Part shown: positions 25,034 to 34,042 of the stretch, piece by piece
Position numbering within the stretch: the stretch's first letter is position 1
Layout of the letters: each line of letters begins with the position of its first letter
Assembly (NCBI GenBank): GCA_029247025.1
Contig: JAQWLZ010000069.1
Span: 1 to 37,456, forward strand
Source: Alphaproteobacteria bacterium
GTDB taxonomy: Bacteria > Pseudomonadota > Alphaproteobacteria > TMED109
DNA: 37,456 nucleotides
Reading direction: 5' to 3'
Translations under genes and position numbers: made by a program
Notes under the pieces: generated by a model
What the model was told of the DNA's origin: nothing
The model's database searches: none
Seen by the model: the letters and a program-made list of their open reading frames with translations, nothing else

Positions 25034-25873
25034 TTAATTTCCAGTAAATTGGGGTTTTCTTTTTTCTACAAATGCCCTTATTCCTTCTTTATGATCATTA
25101 GATTTAGAAATTCTAATTAGTTCAACAGCCTCTTGATTTAATGATTCTTCTAGATTTAGATGGTAAGAGCTTTGAATATTATTTTTCATAACCTTAAGAG
25201 CCATTGGTGAGAAGTTACTCAAAATATTGGCATATTCTAGACAATACTTTAATAATTTATCACTTTCTATTACTTTATCGAATAATCCAATATTAAAGGC
25301 TTCTTTAGATAATACTCTGCAATTACTCAGCATCATATCTTTGGACTTAGAAACTCCTACTAATCTTGGTAATAGCCATGACATACCATAATCACCAGTT
25401 AAAGCTATTTTTCCATAACCTGCTATAGCAAAAGCATTTTCACTAGCATATCTAAAATCGCACGCTAGTGCTATTGATAGTCCTGCTCCTGCAGCCGCAC
25501 CTGGGAGAGCTGCAATTGTAGGCTTGCTAAAATTATAAAGGCTATGTGTTAATGTCATTTGTTTTTTTTGTAAATTTTTAATAACATGTTCCTCAGATTC
25601 CTCTTCGCTCCAACCACCTTTTTTGGATTTTGATGTATTCATAGATTTTACATCTCCCCCAGCACAAAAAGCATCTCCTGCGCCAGTAATTATAAGAACA
25701 TTTACTCTATCATCTATATTAAAGTTTGAAATTTGTTTTCTTAATGCAGGAGTTAGTTCATCGGATAAGGCATTTTTTGCCTCTGGTCTATTTAAGGTTA
25801 TAATTCCTACATTTCCATGTATATGAGATAATAATTGTCTAGTTCCAGTATCTAATTCTATAATATTTTTCAT
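25034..25873 (-). CDS. Enoyl-CoA hydratase/isomerase-family protein
   Basis: A 279-residue crotonase-fold enzyme. NRPEAKNALSDEL, the oxyanion-hole AFCAGGDVKSM at about 68-78 and PGAAAGAGLSIALACDFRYA at about 124-143 bind the acyl-CoA. An extra Lys/Ser/Glu-rich segment (about 80-105) follows the first loop. FAIAGYGKIALTGDYGMSWLLP contains the second active-site region. Its Asp161 (TGDYG) may replace the usual Glu, as in several superfamily subgroups, so the reaction may not be plain hydration. It is first in a two-gene unit with the nitronate monooxygenase and is divergent from the LarA-like gene. Confidence 0.85.
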   Translation of the reverse strand: MKNIIELDTGTRQLLSHIHGNVGIITLNRPEAKNALSDELTPALRKQISNFNIDDRVNVLIITGAGDAFCAGGDVKSMNTSKSKKGGWSEEESEEHVIKNLQKKQMTLTHSLYNFSKPTIAALPGAAAGAGLSIALACDFRYASENAFAIAGYGKIALTGDYGMSWLLPRLVGVSKSKDMMLSNCRVLSKEAFNIGLFDKVIESDKLLKYCLEYANILSNFSPMALKVMKNNIQSSYHLNLEESLNQEAVELIRISKSNDHKEGIRAFVEKRKPQFTGN

Positions 25874-25962
25874 AATAATTCCGTATCTATTTTAAATATG
25901 GATGGATATGATCATTCTTTCTCATAAATTATGCAAGAATAAATTTAAATTATATTTATTTA

Positions 25963-25971
25963 TGATATAAT
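25963..25971 (+). promoter_or_regulatory. Extended -10 promoter of the LarA-like operon
   Basis: TGATATAAT is a perfect extended -10 element 40 bases before the start codon at 26012. The -35 region is AT-only. AGGAG at 26001-26005 serves as ribosome site. Confidence 0.5.
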
Positions 25972-26011
25972 TATTTTTACTTATAAAATTTTTATAAAAT
26001 AGGAGTGATGA

Positions 26012-27286
26012 ATGTTTGATAATGTACAAATAAATATTCCTGGTGGATTAGATTTTGACGTTCCAAAAATGATTAAAGTAAAGCAAAATTTTGAAGATCA
26101 TAAAATAGAGGATGTAGCTTTAGCAGTAAAAAATGAAATTTTAAAACCTGAAATAACTCAAACTATCAAAGCAGGCGCTTCAATAGCAATAGGAGTTGGA
26201 AGTAGAGGGGTAGCTAATATAGATATTGCTGTGAAGTCATTAGTCTCTTCACTTAAGCAATTAGGCGCAGTTCCATTTATTTTTCCTGCAATGGGAAGCC
26301 ATGGCGGAGGGACAGTAGAAAATCAAACAGCACTTTTAGCGGGTTATGGCGTAACGGAAGATAAAGTTGGAGCAGAGATAAGAGCAACAATGGAAACTGT
26401 TGTACCTGTTGTTTTAGATGATGGTACAAAAGTACATATGGATAAATTTGCATATGAAGCTGATGGGGTTATTTTAATTAATAGAGTTAAACCGCATACA
26501 AATTTTAGAGGAGCAATAGAAAGCGGAATAGTCAAAATGATGACTATTGGTATGGGAAAAATTAACGGAGCTAGTGAACTTCATGGTTCATACCCTATGA
26601 GTAATTTTGGTACAGCTTTACCCAATGCTGCTAATCATTTACTTGAAAAAATTAATTTTTTATTTGGAGTTGGTCTAGTAGAAGATGCTTATGATCATAC
26701 AGCAATTGTTGAAGCTATTCCATCTGATCAATTATTTGATAAAGAAGCTAATTTGCAGTCTATGGCTAAAAAATTAATGGGCAAGATATGCTTTGATCAA
26801 ATTGATGTATTAGTGATTGATGAAATTGGAAAAGAAATTAGTGGGGGAGGCTGTGACCCAAATATTACTGGTAATAAAAATGAGCCAGGTTTTGAAAACC
26901 CTAATGTATCTAAAATAGTTTTATTAGATCTGACCGATAAAACAAAAGGTAATGCAACGGGATTTGCTGCTGCAGATGTTATAACTAAAAAATTATTTGA
27001 TAAAATTGATTTTCCTACTACCTATGCAAATGTTGTTGCAAGTTCTAAATTAGAAGGAGGAAAAATTCCTATTCCGATGAAAGATGGAGATGAAGCAGTT
27101 AGGTTGGCACTTAAAACGTTAAATGGTATAGACCCAATTAATGCTCGTGTAGTTCGAATTAAAAACACCTTAAAGCTGGCAGAGATATATGTTTCCGAAT
27201 CAATGCTAAATGAGGTTAATAGTAATTCTATGTTAGAAGCTATAACTTCTCCAGTAGAGATGTCTTTTAATTCTTCACAGTTTTAA
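26012..27286 (+). CDS. LarA-like protein (nickel-pincer lactate racemase superfamily)
   Basis: A 424-residue protein related to the LarA / DUF2088 family, whose founding member racemises lactate with a nickel-pincer nucleotide. PAMGSHGGGT (about residue 92-101) occupies the position of the LarA GTHRP region. NRVKPHTNFRGAIESGIVK carries a His and Lys in the arrangement of the LarA active site, and IGMGKINGASELHG follows. The DDxTRP motif of true lactate racemase is absent, so another hydroxy acid or a different reaction is likely. LarB, LarC and LarE, needed to make the cofactor, are not in this window. It leads a pair with the thioesterase 14 bases downstream. Confidence 0.75.
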   Translation: MFDNVQINIPGGLDFDVPKMIKVKQNFEDHKIEDVALAVKNEILKPEITQTIKAGASIAIGVGSRGVANIDIAVKSLVSSLKQLGAVPFIFPAMGSHGGGTVENQTALLAGYGVTEDKVGAEIRATMETVVPVVLDDGTKVHMDKFAYEADGVILINRVKPHTNFRGAIESGIVKMMTIGMGKINGASELHGSYPMSNFGTALPNAANHLLEKINFLFGVGLVEDAYDHTAIVEAIPSDQLFDKEANLQSMAKKLMGKICFDQIDVLVIDEIGKEISGGGCDPNITGNKNEPGFENPNVSKIVLLDLTDKTKGNATGFAAADVITKKLFDKIDFPTTYANVVASSKLEGGKIPIPMKDGDEAVRLALKTLNGIDPINARVVRIKNTLKLAEIYVSESMLNEVNSNSMLEAITSPVEMSFNSSQF

Positions 27287-27300
27287 TCATAAAAATAGAA

Positions 27301-27732
27301 ATGAGTAGAGAACAATTTAACTTTCATTATTCTTTTAGAATAAGATATTCAGAAGTAGATGCTCAGGGTATAGTATTTAATGCTCACTACTTAACTTTTT
27401 TTGATACAGCAATGACAGAGTATTTGCGACATATTAATTATGATTATGTAAAAGAAGTAAAGGATAGAAACGAAGATTTTCACACTGTAAAAACTTTGGT
27501 AGAATATAAATCTCCAATTTATTTTGATCAAATTATTGATGTTTGTTTGAGAGTTAAAAAAATAGGTAATTCGAGTTTAACATTTTACATAGAGATTCAT
27601 CCGAAAGACGAAGATAATTGTTTAGCAACTGGTGAAGTAATCTGGGTTAATTCTGACCAGAAAAGCCATAAGTCATGTCCATTATCAGAAACAATAAAAG
27701 ATAAAATTAATTTACTAGAAAAAATTTATTAA
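27301..27732 (+). CDS. Acyl-CoA thioesterase, hotdog fold (4HBT/YbgC type)
   Basis: A 143-residue thioesterase that hydrolyses acyl-CoA to acid and CoA. RIRYSEVDAQGIVFNAHYLTFFD contains Asp20, the catalytic position of 4-hydroxybenzoyl-CoA thioesterase, in the usual Y-x-E-x-D-x-x-G-x-V pattern (in short blocks). VEYKSPIYFDQIIDV and the final GEVIWVNSDQ strand fit the fold. It follows the LarA-like gene in the same direction and probably in one transcript, which suggests the pair acts on a hydroxyacyl or related CoA ester. Its stop overlaps the convergent acyl-CoA dehydrogenase stop by 4 bp. Confidence 0.87.
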   Translation: MSREQFNFHYSFRIRYSEVDAQGIVFNAHYLTFFDTAMTEYLRHINYDYVKEVKDRNEDFHTVKTLVEYKSPIYFDQIIDVCLRVKKIGNSSLTFYIEIHPKDEDNCLATGEVIWVNSDQKSHKSCPLSETIKDKINLLEKIY

Positions 27733-28880
27733 GCTTTAAATCTTTTTATAGTCTCTCTTGCAATAATTAGCTGCTGTATTTGACTAGTTCCTTCATATAT
27801 TCTAAACAATCTAGCATCACGATATAATCTTTCCACTGCATATTCTGACATATAACCAGCCCCTCCATGAATTTGGACAGCACGGTCTGCTATTTTTCCT
27901 AATATTTCTGAACAAAATAATTTTGCACATGAAGACTCTAAAGTTACATTTTGTCCTTTATCTCTCATTTTTGCTGTATGAAGTATTAATCCTTTTGCTG
28001 CTAAAATTTCAGACTTACTATCTGCAATCATTGCTTGTATTAATTGAAAATTTGAAATTTCTTCACCGAATTGTTTCCTAGTAGTAGCAAATTTAAGTGC
28101 TTCTTTTAATAATCTTTCAGATAAACCTACACATATACCAGAGATATGTAACCTACCCTTATCAAGAACCTTCATAGCTGTAGTAAAGCCTATACCTTCT
28201 TTATCTCCTAATAGAGCATCCTCATTTACGATACAATTATCAAATATTATATCAGCGGTTAAAGCTCCACTTTGTCCCATTTTTTTGTCAGGTTTACCAA
28301 TGGTAATTCCTGGTAAGGATGAATCTACTAAAAAACAGGAAATGGATGATGAAGACTTCTCTTTTTTAGTTCTCGCCATAACCGAAAAGACTCCTGCAAT
28401 AGGAGCATTAGTAATATATCTTTTAGTGCCATTAATTATATATTTATTACCATTTTTTTTAGCTGTGGTCTTAATTGACATTGCATCAGAACCAGAGTCA
28501 GGTTCTGTAAGAGCAAATGAGCCTATTATTTCACCTGTAGAAAATTTTGGAAGATATTTATTTTTTTGTTCATCTGTTCCTGACATAACAATTGTTTGTG
28601 AACCTATGCCTATATTCGTTCCAGCCATAGATCTAAAAGCAGGAGAAGCTCTACCTAATTCAAATGTTAATTCAACTTCTTGTTCCATAGAGAGATTGGA
28701 ACCTCCATATTCAGTCGGAATAGATATTCCAAATAACCCAATATTTTTCATTTCTTCTACTATATCATTAGGTATATTATTAGTGTCGGCTACCTCGTCT
28801 TCTCGCGGTATAAGTTTATTATCAACAAACCTTTTAATGGTATCTAGAAATATAGAAAATGAATTATTATCAAGTGCCAT
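27729..28880 (-). CDS. Acyl-CoA dehydrogenase
   Basis: An FAD flavoprotein of 383 residues that introduces the 2,3 double bond into acyl-CoA, passing electrons to ETF. GSFALTEPDSGSDAMSIKTTA is the FAD/substrate-binding core (about 116-136, in parts). RKQFGEEISNFQLIQAMIAD and QIHGGAGYMSEY are conserved C-domain motifs. The catalytic base is Glu363 in RIYEGTSQIQ, the short- and medium-chain position. The length is that of short/medium-chain enzymes, clearly shorter than the roughly 590-residue DmdC. It lies 14 bases downstream of the ferredoxin-NADP reductase gene on the same strand, so the two are probably one operon. Confidence 0.92.
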   Translation of the reverse strand: MALDNNSFSIFLDTIKRFVDNKLIPREDEVADTNNIPNDIVEEMKNIGLFGISIPTEYGGSNLSMEQEVELTFELGRASPAFRSMAGTNIGIGSQTIVMSGTDEQKNKYLPKFSTGEIIGSFALTEPDSGSDAMSIKTTAKKNGNKYIINGTKRYITNAPIAGVFSVMARTKKEKSSSSISCFLVDSSLPGITIGKPDKKMGQSGALTADIIFDNCIVNEDALLGDKEGIGFTTAMKVLDKGRLHISGICVGLSERLLKEALKFATTRKQFGEEISNFQLIQAMIADSKSEILAAKGLILHTAKMRDKGQNVTLESSCAKLFCSEILGKIADRAVQIHGGAGYMSEYAVERLYRDARLFRIYEGTSQIQQLIIARETIKRFKA

Positions 28881-28894
28881 TAATATCTCCTCTG

Positions 28895-30175
28895 CTAAAT
28901 AGAATCTATGAAATTAAAAACTTCATTATGCGAAGTAAATTTTATTCTTGGAGAACTTTTATTAGCTCGTTTTACTTCTTCTTGGTCAATTTTAAACCAT
29001 TGTTCTTTAGAAATATATTTTTTATTCTTTAAGTTTAATAACTTTTTTAAACCTTCTCTCCCAGAACTATTCTTACTTTTAACATTATTTTCTATATGTT
29101 CTGCAACTCTAGCTCCGTCATGTTTATTAGTTCCAATAACTCCACTTGGCCCTCTAGAAACCCATCCAGCTGCATATAATCTATTTTCTATAATATTATT
29201 TTTATGAACTATCATACCTAATTCATCAGATTTTAATCCTACTATTTCATCACCTTGGTATCCGATTGCACTGATTACTAAACCAGCATTAATAGTTATA
29301 TAGTCTTCGTTAGAAGGAAGATTTTTTTTAAACTTTAAGCCAGTTATTTTATTTTGTCCTATAAATTCAATAGGACTTAGATGAAATTTAAATTCTACAG
29401 TTTTAGATTTATTTGAATTTTTAGGCTTGGCTTCATCAAATGATGTTAATATTCTATATTGCTTTGCCAAATCATTACCTAGTAATTTTGTATCAATATT
29501 ATTTTTAGTGCCAGGTGATAATATAGTATCGCAATCTAATAATTCTCCCATTTCTCTAATCTCTACCGTAGTAAATTTTGCATCTAATGGACCACGTCTT
29601 CCAATTATGTATATATTTTTTATTGAAGAATTTTTTAGTGTATCTATTGCATACTGAGTAATGTCTGTGCTTTCTAATTCTTTAATAGTCTTAACTAGTA
29701 TTCTAGCGCAATCAATAGCAACATTTCCATTACCTATGATTATAGCTGTATCTGTATTTAGGTTAGGGTTTAAGTTTTTATATTCAGGGTGCCCATTATA
29801 CCAGTTTACAAATTGTGTAGCACCAAAGTATCCAGTTTTGTTATTTTCATTTATATTTAATACTCTATCTTTTGCCATACCAGTAGCTATGACTACTGAA
29901 TCATAAATTTCTAGAATTTCATTAATAGATAGAGAATCATTTATTTCAACCCCTCCAAAAAATTCTACATTTGGATTATTTAAAACCCTTTCAAATACTC
30001 TAGAGACATTTTTAGTGCTTTGATGGTCAGGAGCCACTCCAAACCTTATTAATCCATAAGGACAAAATAATTTCTCAATTATATCTATTTCACAATTTAT
30101 ATTTTTCTTAATAAGTGACTGAGCAGTGTAAAATGCTGAAGGACCAGAACCAATTATTGCAATTTTTAAATTCAT
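28895..30175 (-). CDS. Ferredoxin-NADP reductase, adrenodoxin-reductase / FprA type
   Basis: A 426-residue FAD enzyme that passes electrons between NADPH and a ferredoxin. The FAD motif is IIGSGPSAFYTAQSL at about 7-21, and YGLIRFGVAPDHQSTKNV is diagnostic of the adrenodoxin-reductase group. The NADP motif is IIGNGNVAIDCARIL at about 145-159. RGPLDAKFTTVEIREMGEL and GWVSRGPSGVIGTNKHDGARV (in parts) complete the family set. It may support iron-sulfur or P450-type redox chemistry. No ferredoxin gene is adjacent. It shares a divergent control region with the acyl-CoA ligase gene. Confidence 0.9.
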   Translation of the reverse strand: MNLKIAIIGSGPSAFYTAQSLIKKNINCEIDIIEKLFCPYGLIRFGVAPDHQSTKNVSRVFERVLNNPNVEFFGGVEINDSLSINEILEIYDSVVIATGMAKDRVLNINENNKTGYFGATQFVNWYNGHPEYKNLNPNLNTDTAIIIGNGNVAIDCARILVKTIKELESTDITQYAIDTLKNSSIKNIYIIGRRGPLDAKFTTVEIREMGELLDCDTILSPGTKNNIDTKLLGNDLAKQYRILTSFDEAKPKNSNKSKTVEFKFHLSPIEFIGQNKITGLKFKKNLPSNEDYITINAGLVISAIGYQGDEIVGLKSDELGMIVHKNNIIENRLYAAGWVSRGPSGVIGTNKHDGARVAEHIENNVKSKNSSGREGLKKLLNLKNKKYISKEQWFKIDQEEVKRANKSSPRIKFTSHNEVFNFIDSI

Positions 30176-30214
30176 ATCATACTCTTAATTTTTATATAGA
30201 TTATATTCAAGGTA

Positions 30215-30243
30215 AATAATTAAAAAAGTTATTTTTAATTATT
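30215..30243. repeat. AT-only inverted repeat in a divergent control region
   Basis: AATAATTAAAAA (30215-30226) and TTTTTAATTATT (30232-30243) are exact reverse complements around the 5-nt loop AGTTA. The repeat sits between the divergent ferredoxin-NADP reductase and acyl-CoA ligase genes, 26 bases from the ligase start. It could be an operator, or chance in AT-rich DNA. Confidence 0.35.
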
Positions 30244-30268
30244 ATTTTTACGGTAAAGGTTAGTTATT

Positions 30269-31891
30269 ATGCATGGATTAATATCAGATAGACCACTATT
30301 AATTTCTTCTTTATTAGAGCACGCAGCGAGGTATCATGGAAATACAGAAATTATTAGTGTAGACAGTCAAGATAAAACCATAAGATCAAACTATGAAAAT
30401 GTTAATATAAGATCAAAAAAACTTGCGCAGGCTTTAATTAAACTAGGTGCAAAAAAAGGTGATACTATAGCTACAATGGCTTGGAGTAATCTGAGACATT
30501 ATGAATTATATTTTGGAGTATCAGGAATAGGTTCTATTTGTCACACTATAAATCCTAGATTATTTCCTGAACAATTAGTTTTCATCATAAATGATGCTAA
30601 AGATAAGTTTTTATTTATTGATATAGATTTTATACCATTAATTGAAAAACTAATGGATAAAATAACAAAAATAGAAAAAATTATTGTTTTATGTGACAAA
30701 ATAGATATGCCAAATTCTTCTATTATTAAAAACTTAATAAGCTACGAAGACTTAATAAATGGTGAAAATGGTGATTTTGATTGGCCATTGTTTGATGAAA
30801 AAACTGCCTCTTCATTATGCTATACGTCTGGAACTACAGGTAACCCAAAAGGTGTTTTATATGCTCACAGATCAACTGTTATTCATGCATTTGCTGCTGC
30901 TGCTCCTGATGCTATGAATTTATCGGCTAGAGATGTAATAATGCCAATTGCTCCAATGTTTCATGCTAATGCATGGGCTATTCCTTATGTGACTACTATG
31001 GTAGGTGCAAAATTAGTTTTACCTGGAAGAAATTTGGATGGAGAAAGTGTTCAAAACCTAATTGAAAATGAGCAAGTTACTTTTACAGCTGCAGTTCCTA
31101 CTATATGGTTAATGCTTTTTGAATATTTAGAGCAATCTGGTAAAAAATTAGATTCATTAAAAAGTTGTGTTGTAGGTGGATCAGCTTGTCCAAGATTTAT
31201 GATGGAGAAATTTTATGAAAAATATGGCGTAGAAGTTTTACATTGTTGGGGAATGACTGAAACTTCACCTATAGGAACTATAAATAGACCCTTAGCCAAG
31301 CACTACGGACAGAGCTTTTCAGAAAGATTAGATGTAGCTGTAAAACAAGGAAGGCCAGTATACGGTGTAGAAATAAAAATAACGGATGAGAATGATATTA
31401 CACTTCCAAATAACGGTAAAGATTTTGGTAATCTTTGGATTAGAGGGCCATGGATATGTTCTGGATATCTCAATATAGAAAAAAGTGAAACTCATGGCGA
31501 AGATGACTGGTTTATGACTGGTGATGTAGCCACTATTGATGAAGATGGGTTCATGCAAATAACTGATAGAACAAAAGATGTAATAAAATCTGGAGGAGAA
31601 TGGATAAGTTCTATTGAAATAGAAAATTTTGCTGTTGGACATCCCTCAGTTATGGAAGCAGGCGTAATTGGAGTTTTTCATCCAAAATGGGACGAGAGAC
31701 CTTTACTAATAATTGTTAAGAATGAAAATGCTAAAGTATCTAAAGAAGAAATATTAGATTTTTTAAAAGATAAAATAGTTTCTTGGTGGATGCCTGATGA
31801 TGTAGTTTTTGTTGAATCTTTACCTCATACTGCAACAGGAAAAATTCAAAAATTAGCTTTAAGGGAACAATTTAAAGATTATAAATTTTAG
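30269..31891 (+). CDS. Acyl-CoA ligase, DmdB-like (3-methylthiopropionyl-CoA / medium-chain acyl-CoA ligase)
   Basis: A 540-residue AMP-forming ligase that activates a carboxylic acid with ATP and CoA. The P-loop motif is [14 protein letters not shown] near residues 183-196. The Ala/Glu core is [13 protein letters not shown], and the adenylate hinge is [21 protein letters not shown]. The catalytic Lys lies in [11 protein letters not shown]. The beginning, [21 protein letters not shown] (two short blocks), and [13 protein letters not shown] resemble DmdB of the DMSP demethylation pathway, and the length agrees. DmdB enzymes accept several short- and medium-chain acids, so the physiological substrate is not settled. 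No dmdA, dmdC or dmdD of standard form was recognised here. Confidence 0.88.
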   Translation: MHGLISDRPLLISSLLEHAARYHGNTEIISVDSQDKTIRSNYENVNIRSKKLAQALIKLGAKKGDTIATMAWSNLRHYELYFGVSGIGSICHTINPRLFPEQLVFIINDAKDKFLFIDIDFIPLIEKLMDKITKIEKIIVLCDKIDMPNSSIIKNLISYEDLINGENGDFDWPLFDEKTASSLCYTSGTTGNPKGVLYAHRSTVIHAFAAAAPDAMNLSARDVIMPIAPMFHANAWAIPYVTTMVGAKLVLPGRNLDGESVQNLIENEQVTFTAAVPTIWLMLFEYLEQSGKKLDSLKSCVVGGSACPRFMMEKFYEKYGVEVLHCWGMTETSPIGTINRPLAKHYGQSFSERLDVAVKQGRPVYGVEIKITDENDITLPNNGKDFGNLWIRGPWICSGYLNIEKSETHGEDDWFMTGDVATIDEDGFMQITDRTKDVIKSGGEWISSIEIENFAVGHPSVMEAGVIGVFHPKWDERPLLIIVKNENAKVSKEEILDFLKDKIVSWWMPDDVVFVESLPHTATGKIQKLALREQFKDYKF

Positions 31892-31944
31892 ATTTATGAT
31901 TTAATAACATTAACATATTTCAACAGTCGCTGGGAGGATTGTAG

Positions 31945-34038
31945 GTGAAATTAATCATAAATGTTTTTGTTTATATTCTATTAATTATACATTCTTTATC
32001 ATTTGCAAATAATGAACTTATTACATTAGATGAGTTGCAATCATTAGATTCTAATATAGAAAAATTAGAAAAGTTAGAAAATAATAATATTTATAAAGTA
32101 TATTCTTTAAATGAAATAAAGGGCTATGCTTTTTTAACATCAAGTTTCTCTGACGCTTTAGGTTTTTCTTCAGCAGAATTTAGTATTTTAATCTATATAT
32201 CTACTAAAGGTATAATTTTATCAGCCAAGTTACTTTCGCATTCAGAGCCATTATTTTTATACGACAAAGGGGAGGTAAGATATGAAGGTAAAGGTATTGA
32301 TGAAAGTATTTTATACAAGTTTATTTTGCAGTATAATAATAGGAATATTTCAAAATTAACTATTAATTCAAAAAACAAAGACTCTAGTATTGATGGAGTT
32401 TCTTCTGCAACTATAACATCTATATTAATGCATCAATCTATAATAGTATCTACTAATAAGGTGCTCAATATTATAGGTGTTAATAATAATCAAAAAGCTA
32501 CTTTAGATCATAATAATTTTATTCCTTTAAAATGGACTGAATTGTTATCTGATGGTTCCATCTCAAATAATAAAATTTATTATTCTTCTCAAAAAAATAG
32601 TTTGAGCCAAAATTCAAACAATCAATTATTATTAGATGTTTATTTTTCTTATGCTAATCCTATTGGTATAGGCCAAAATATATTTGGTAAAACTGAATAT
32701 TTAAAAAAATTCTTAAGAAGTGGGCAAGATATAAATGATAGAGGATTCTTTTTGGCAACGAACGGTTTTTTTTCATTATTAGCTCCAAGAAAATGTTTAA
32801 AATATCAAACATCTATTAATATCAAAAATTGTGAGAATAAAGGTTTAGCCAAGACTTATTTTGATAGATTTTATTTACAGCAAGGCAAAAATAAATTTAA
32901 TTTTAGGACTAGTGATAGAAAGAATTTTATGTTTACTAGAAATATAGAAGATTCTACACCTAGGTTTTTTAATGAAATTTCTTTACTATTTATTGATAAT
33001 CCAGATAAATTTGATCCAGCTAAAAAAAGCACATTAGTATTAAATTTTAATCCTCCAGATGATAATATACATGATCTTTTTTTTGTACCTTATATTCCAC
33101 CATCTAGATTAATCATAGAACCTGCAAATATAAATTTAGCAAATACTGAGGGTTTAAACTGGATAGATGTATGGAAGCCACAAATATTAAATATTATTAT
33201 TTTGGGGGTATTTATTTTATTATGCAGCTTAGTTTTATATTACAAAGATTACCTCACAAAAAAACGTAAACTATTTTCTTTTATAAGGGTTGCATGTTTA
33301 TTATTTTGTTTGGTATGGGTTGGTTTAATTACTGGTGCACAGTTGACAATAGTAAATATTTTTAATTATTTACAACTTATATTTTTTTCAAACTTTAATT
33401 ATTCTGTAATTATATTTGATCCATTAATTGTAGTAATATCTATTGCTACCACTATTTCATTTATAATTCTTGGCCGAGGTTTTTTTTGTGGATGGTTATG
33501 TCCATTTGGAGCATTGCAGGAAATAATAAATATCATATCGCGTAGTTTAGGTGTTATCCAATTTAAAATTAAAGAAGTGTTTCATAGAAAATTAATTTAT
33601 ATAAAATATATAATTTTATCTATAATAACTATATTTTTATTTATAGATTTAGACACTGCATTAATAATGACTGAAGTAGAACCCTTTAAAACTTCAATTA
33701 CTTTGAAATTTATTAGAGAACTTCATTATGTTATTTACGCATTTATTTTATTATTTTTATCTATTTTTATTAGTAGATTCTATTGTAGATATATTTGTCC
33801 ATTAGGTGCGGCATTAGCAATAGGGGGGAAATTTAGGTTGATTAGTATTTTGTTAAGGAGGAAAGAATGTGGTAGTCCTTGTCATTTATGTGAAAAATCT
33901 TGTCCTACTCAGGCTATTAAAAATAATGGAAAAATAGATATGAATGAGTGTTTTTATTGTTTAGATTGTCAGGAAGAGTACTATGATGTCCATAGGTGTC
34001 CACCGTTAGTATTTAAACAAAAGAAATTAGTTAGGTGA
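31945..34038 (+). CDS. NosR/NirI-family FMN and iron-sulfur membrane protein
   Basis: A 697-residue protein with full NosR architecture. The start is GTG, with GGGAGG at 31932-31937. A signal peptide (1-21) precedes a periplasmic FMN domain; DGVSSATITS places the covalent-FMN Thr near residue 156. A NosR-type middle domain follows (YFDRFYLQQGKNKFNFR, 305-321; FVPYIPPSRL). After 410 come about six membrane helices with CGWLCP (Cys515/519), CRYICP (Cys614/618), a ferredoxin motif at Cys642/646/649/653 and a second Cys set at 669/672/675/685. NosR feeds electrons to nitrous oxide reductase; no nosZ or nos genes are here, so the partner is unknown. Confidence 0.85.
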   Translation: MKLIINVFVYILLIIHSLSFANNELITLDELQSLDSNIEKLEKLENNNIYKVYSLNEIKGYAFLTSSFSDALGFSSAEFSILIYISTKGIILSAKLLSHSEPLFLYDKGEVRYEGKGIDESILYKFILQYNNRNISKLTINSKNKDSSIDGVSSATITSILMHQSIIVSTNKVLNIIGVNNNQKATLDHNNFIPLKWTELLSDGSISNNKIYYSSQKNSLSQNSNNQLLLDVYFSYANPIGIGQNIFGKTEYLKKFLRSGQDINDRGFFLATNGFFSLLAPRKCLKYQTSINIKNCENKGLAKTYFDRFYLQQGKNKFNFRTSDRKNFMFTRNIEDSTPRFFNEISLLFIDNPDKFDPAKKSTLVLNFNPPDDNIHDLFFVPYIPPSRLIIEPANINLANTEGLNWIDVWKPQILNIIILGVFILLCSLVLYYKDYLTKKRKLFSFIRVACLLFCLVWVGLITGAQLTIVNIFNYLQLIFFSNFNYSVIIFDPLIVVISIATTISFIILGRGFFCGWLCPFGALQEIINIISRSLGVIQFKIKEVFHRKLIYIKYIILSIITIFLFIDLDTALIMTEVEPFKTSITLKFIRELHYVIYAFILLFLSIFISRFYCRYICPLGAALAIGGKFRLISILLRRKECGSPCHLCEKSCPTQAIKNNGKIDMNECFYCLDCQEEYYDVHRCPPLVFKQKKLVR

Positions 34039-34042
34039 TATT

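Noticed and set aside
27729-28880. Identification of the acyl-CoA dehydrogenase as DmdC
   Set aside because: DmdC-type enzymes are about 590 residues, while this protein is 383 and has the short/medium-chain layout.
28285-28902. A 205-codon open frame antisense to the acyl-CoA dehydrogenase
   Set aside because: The opposite strand encodes a full acyl-CoA dehydrogenase with all motifs. The antisense translation has no recognisable domain and no ribosome site, so it is a shadow frame.
31945-34038. A denitrification (nos) island
   Set aside because: Only a NosR-like protein is present. None of the neighbouring genes encodes nitrous oxide reductase or its maturation factors.
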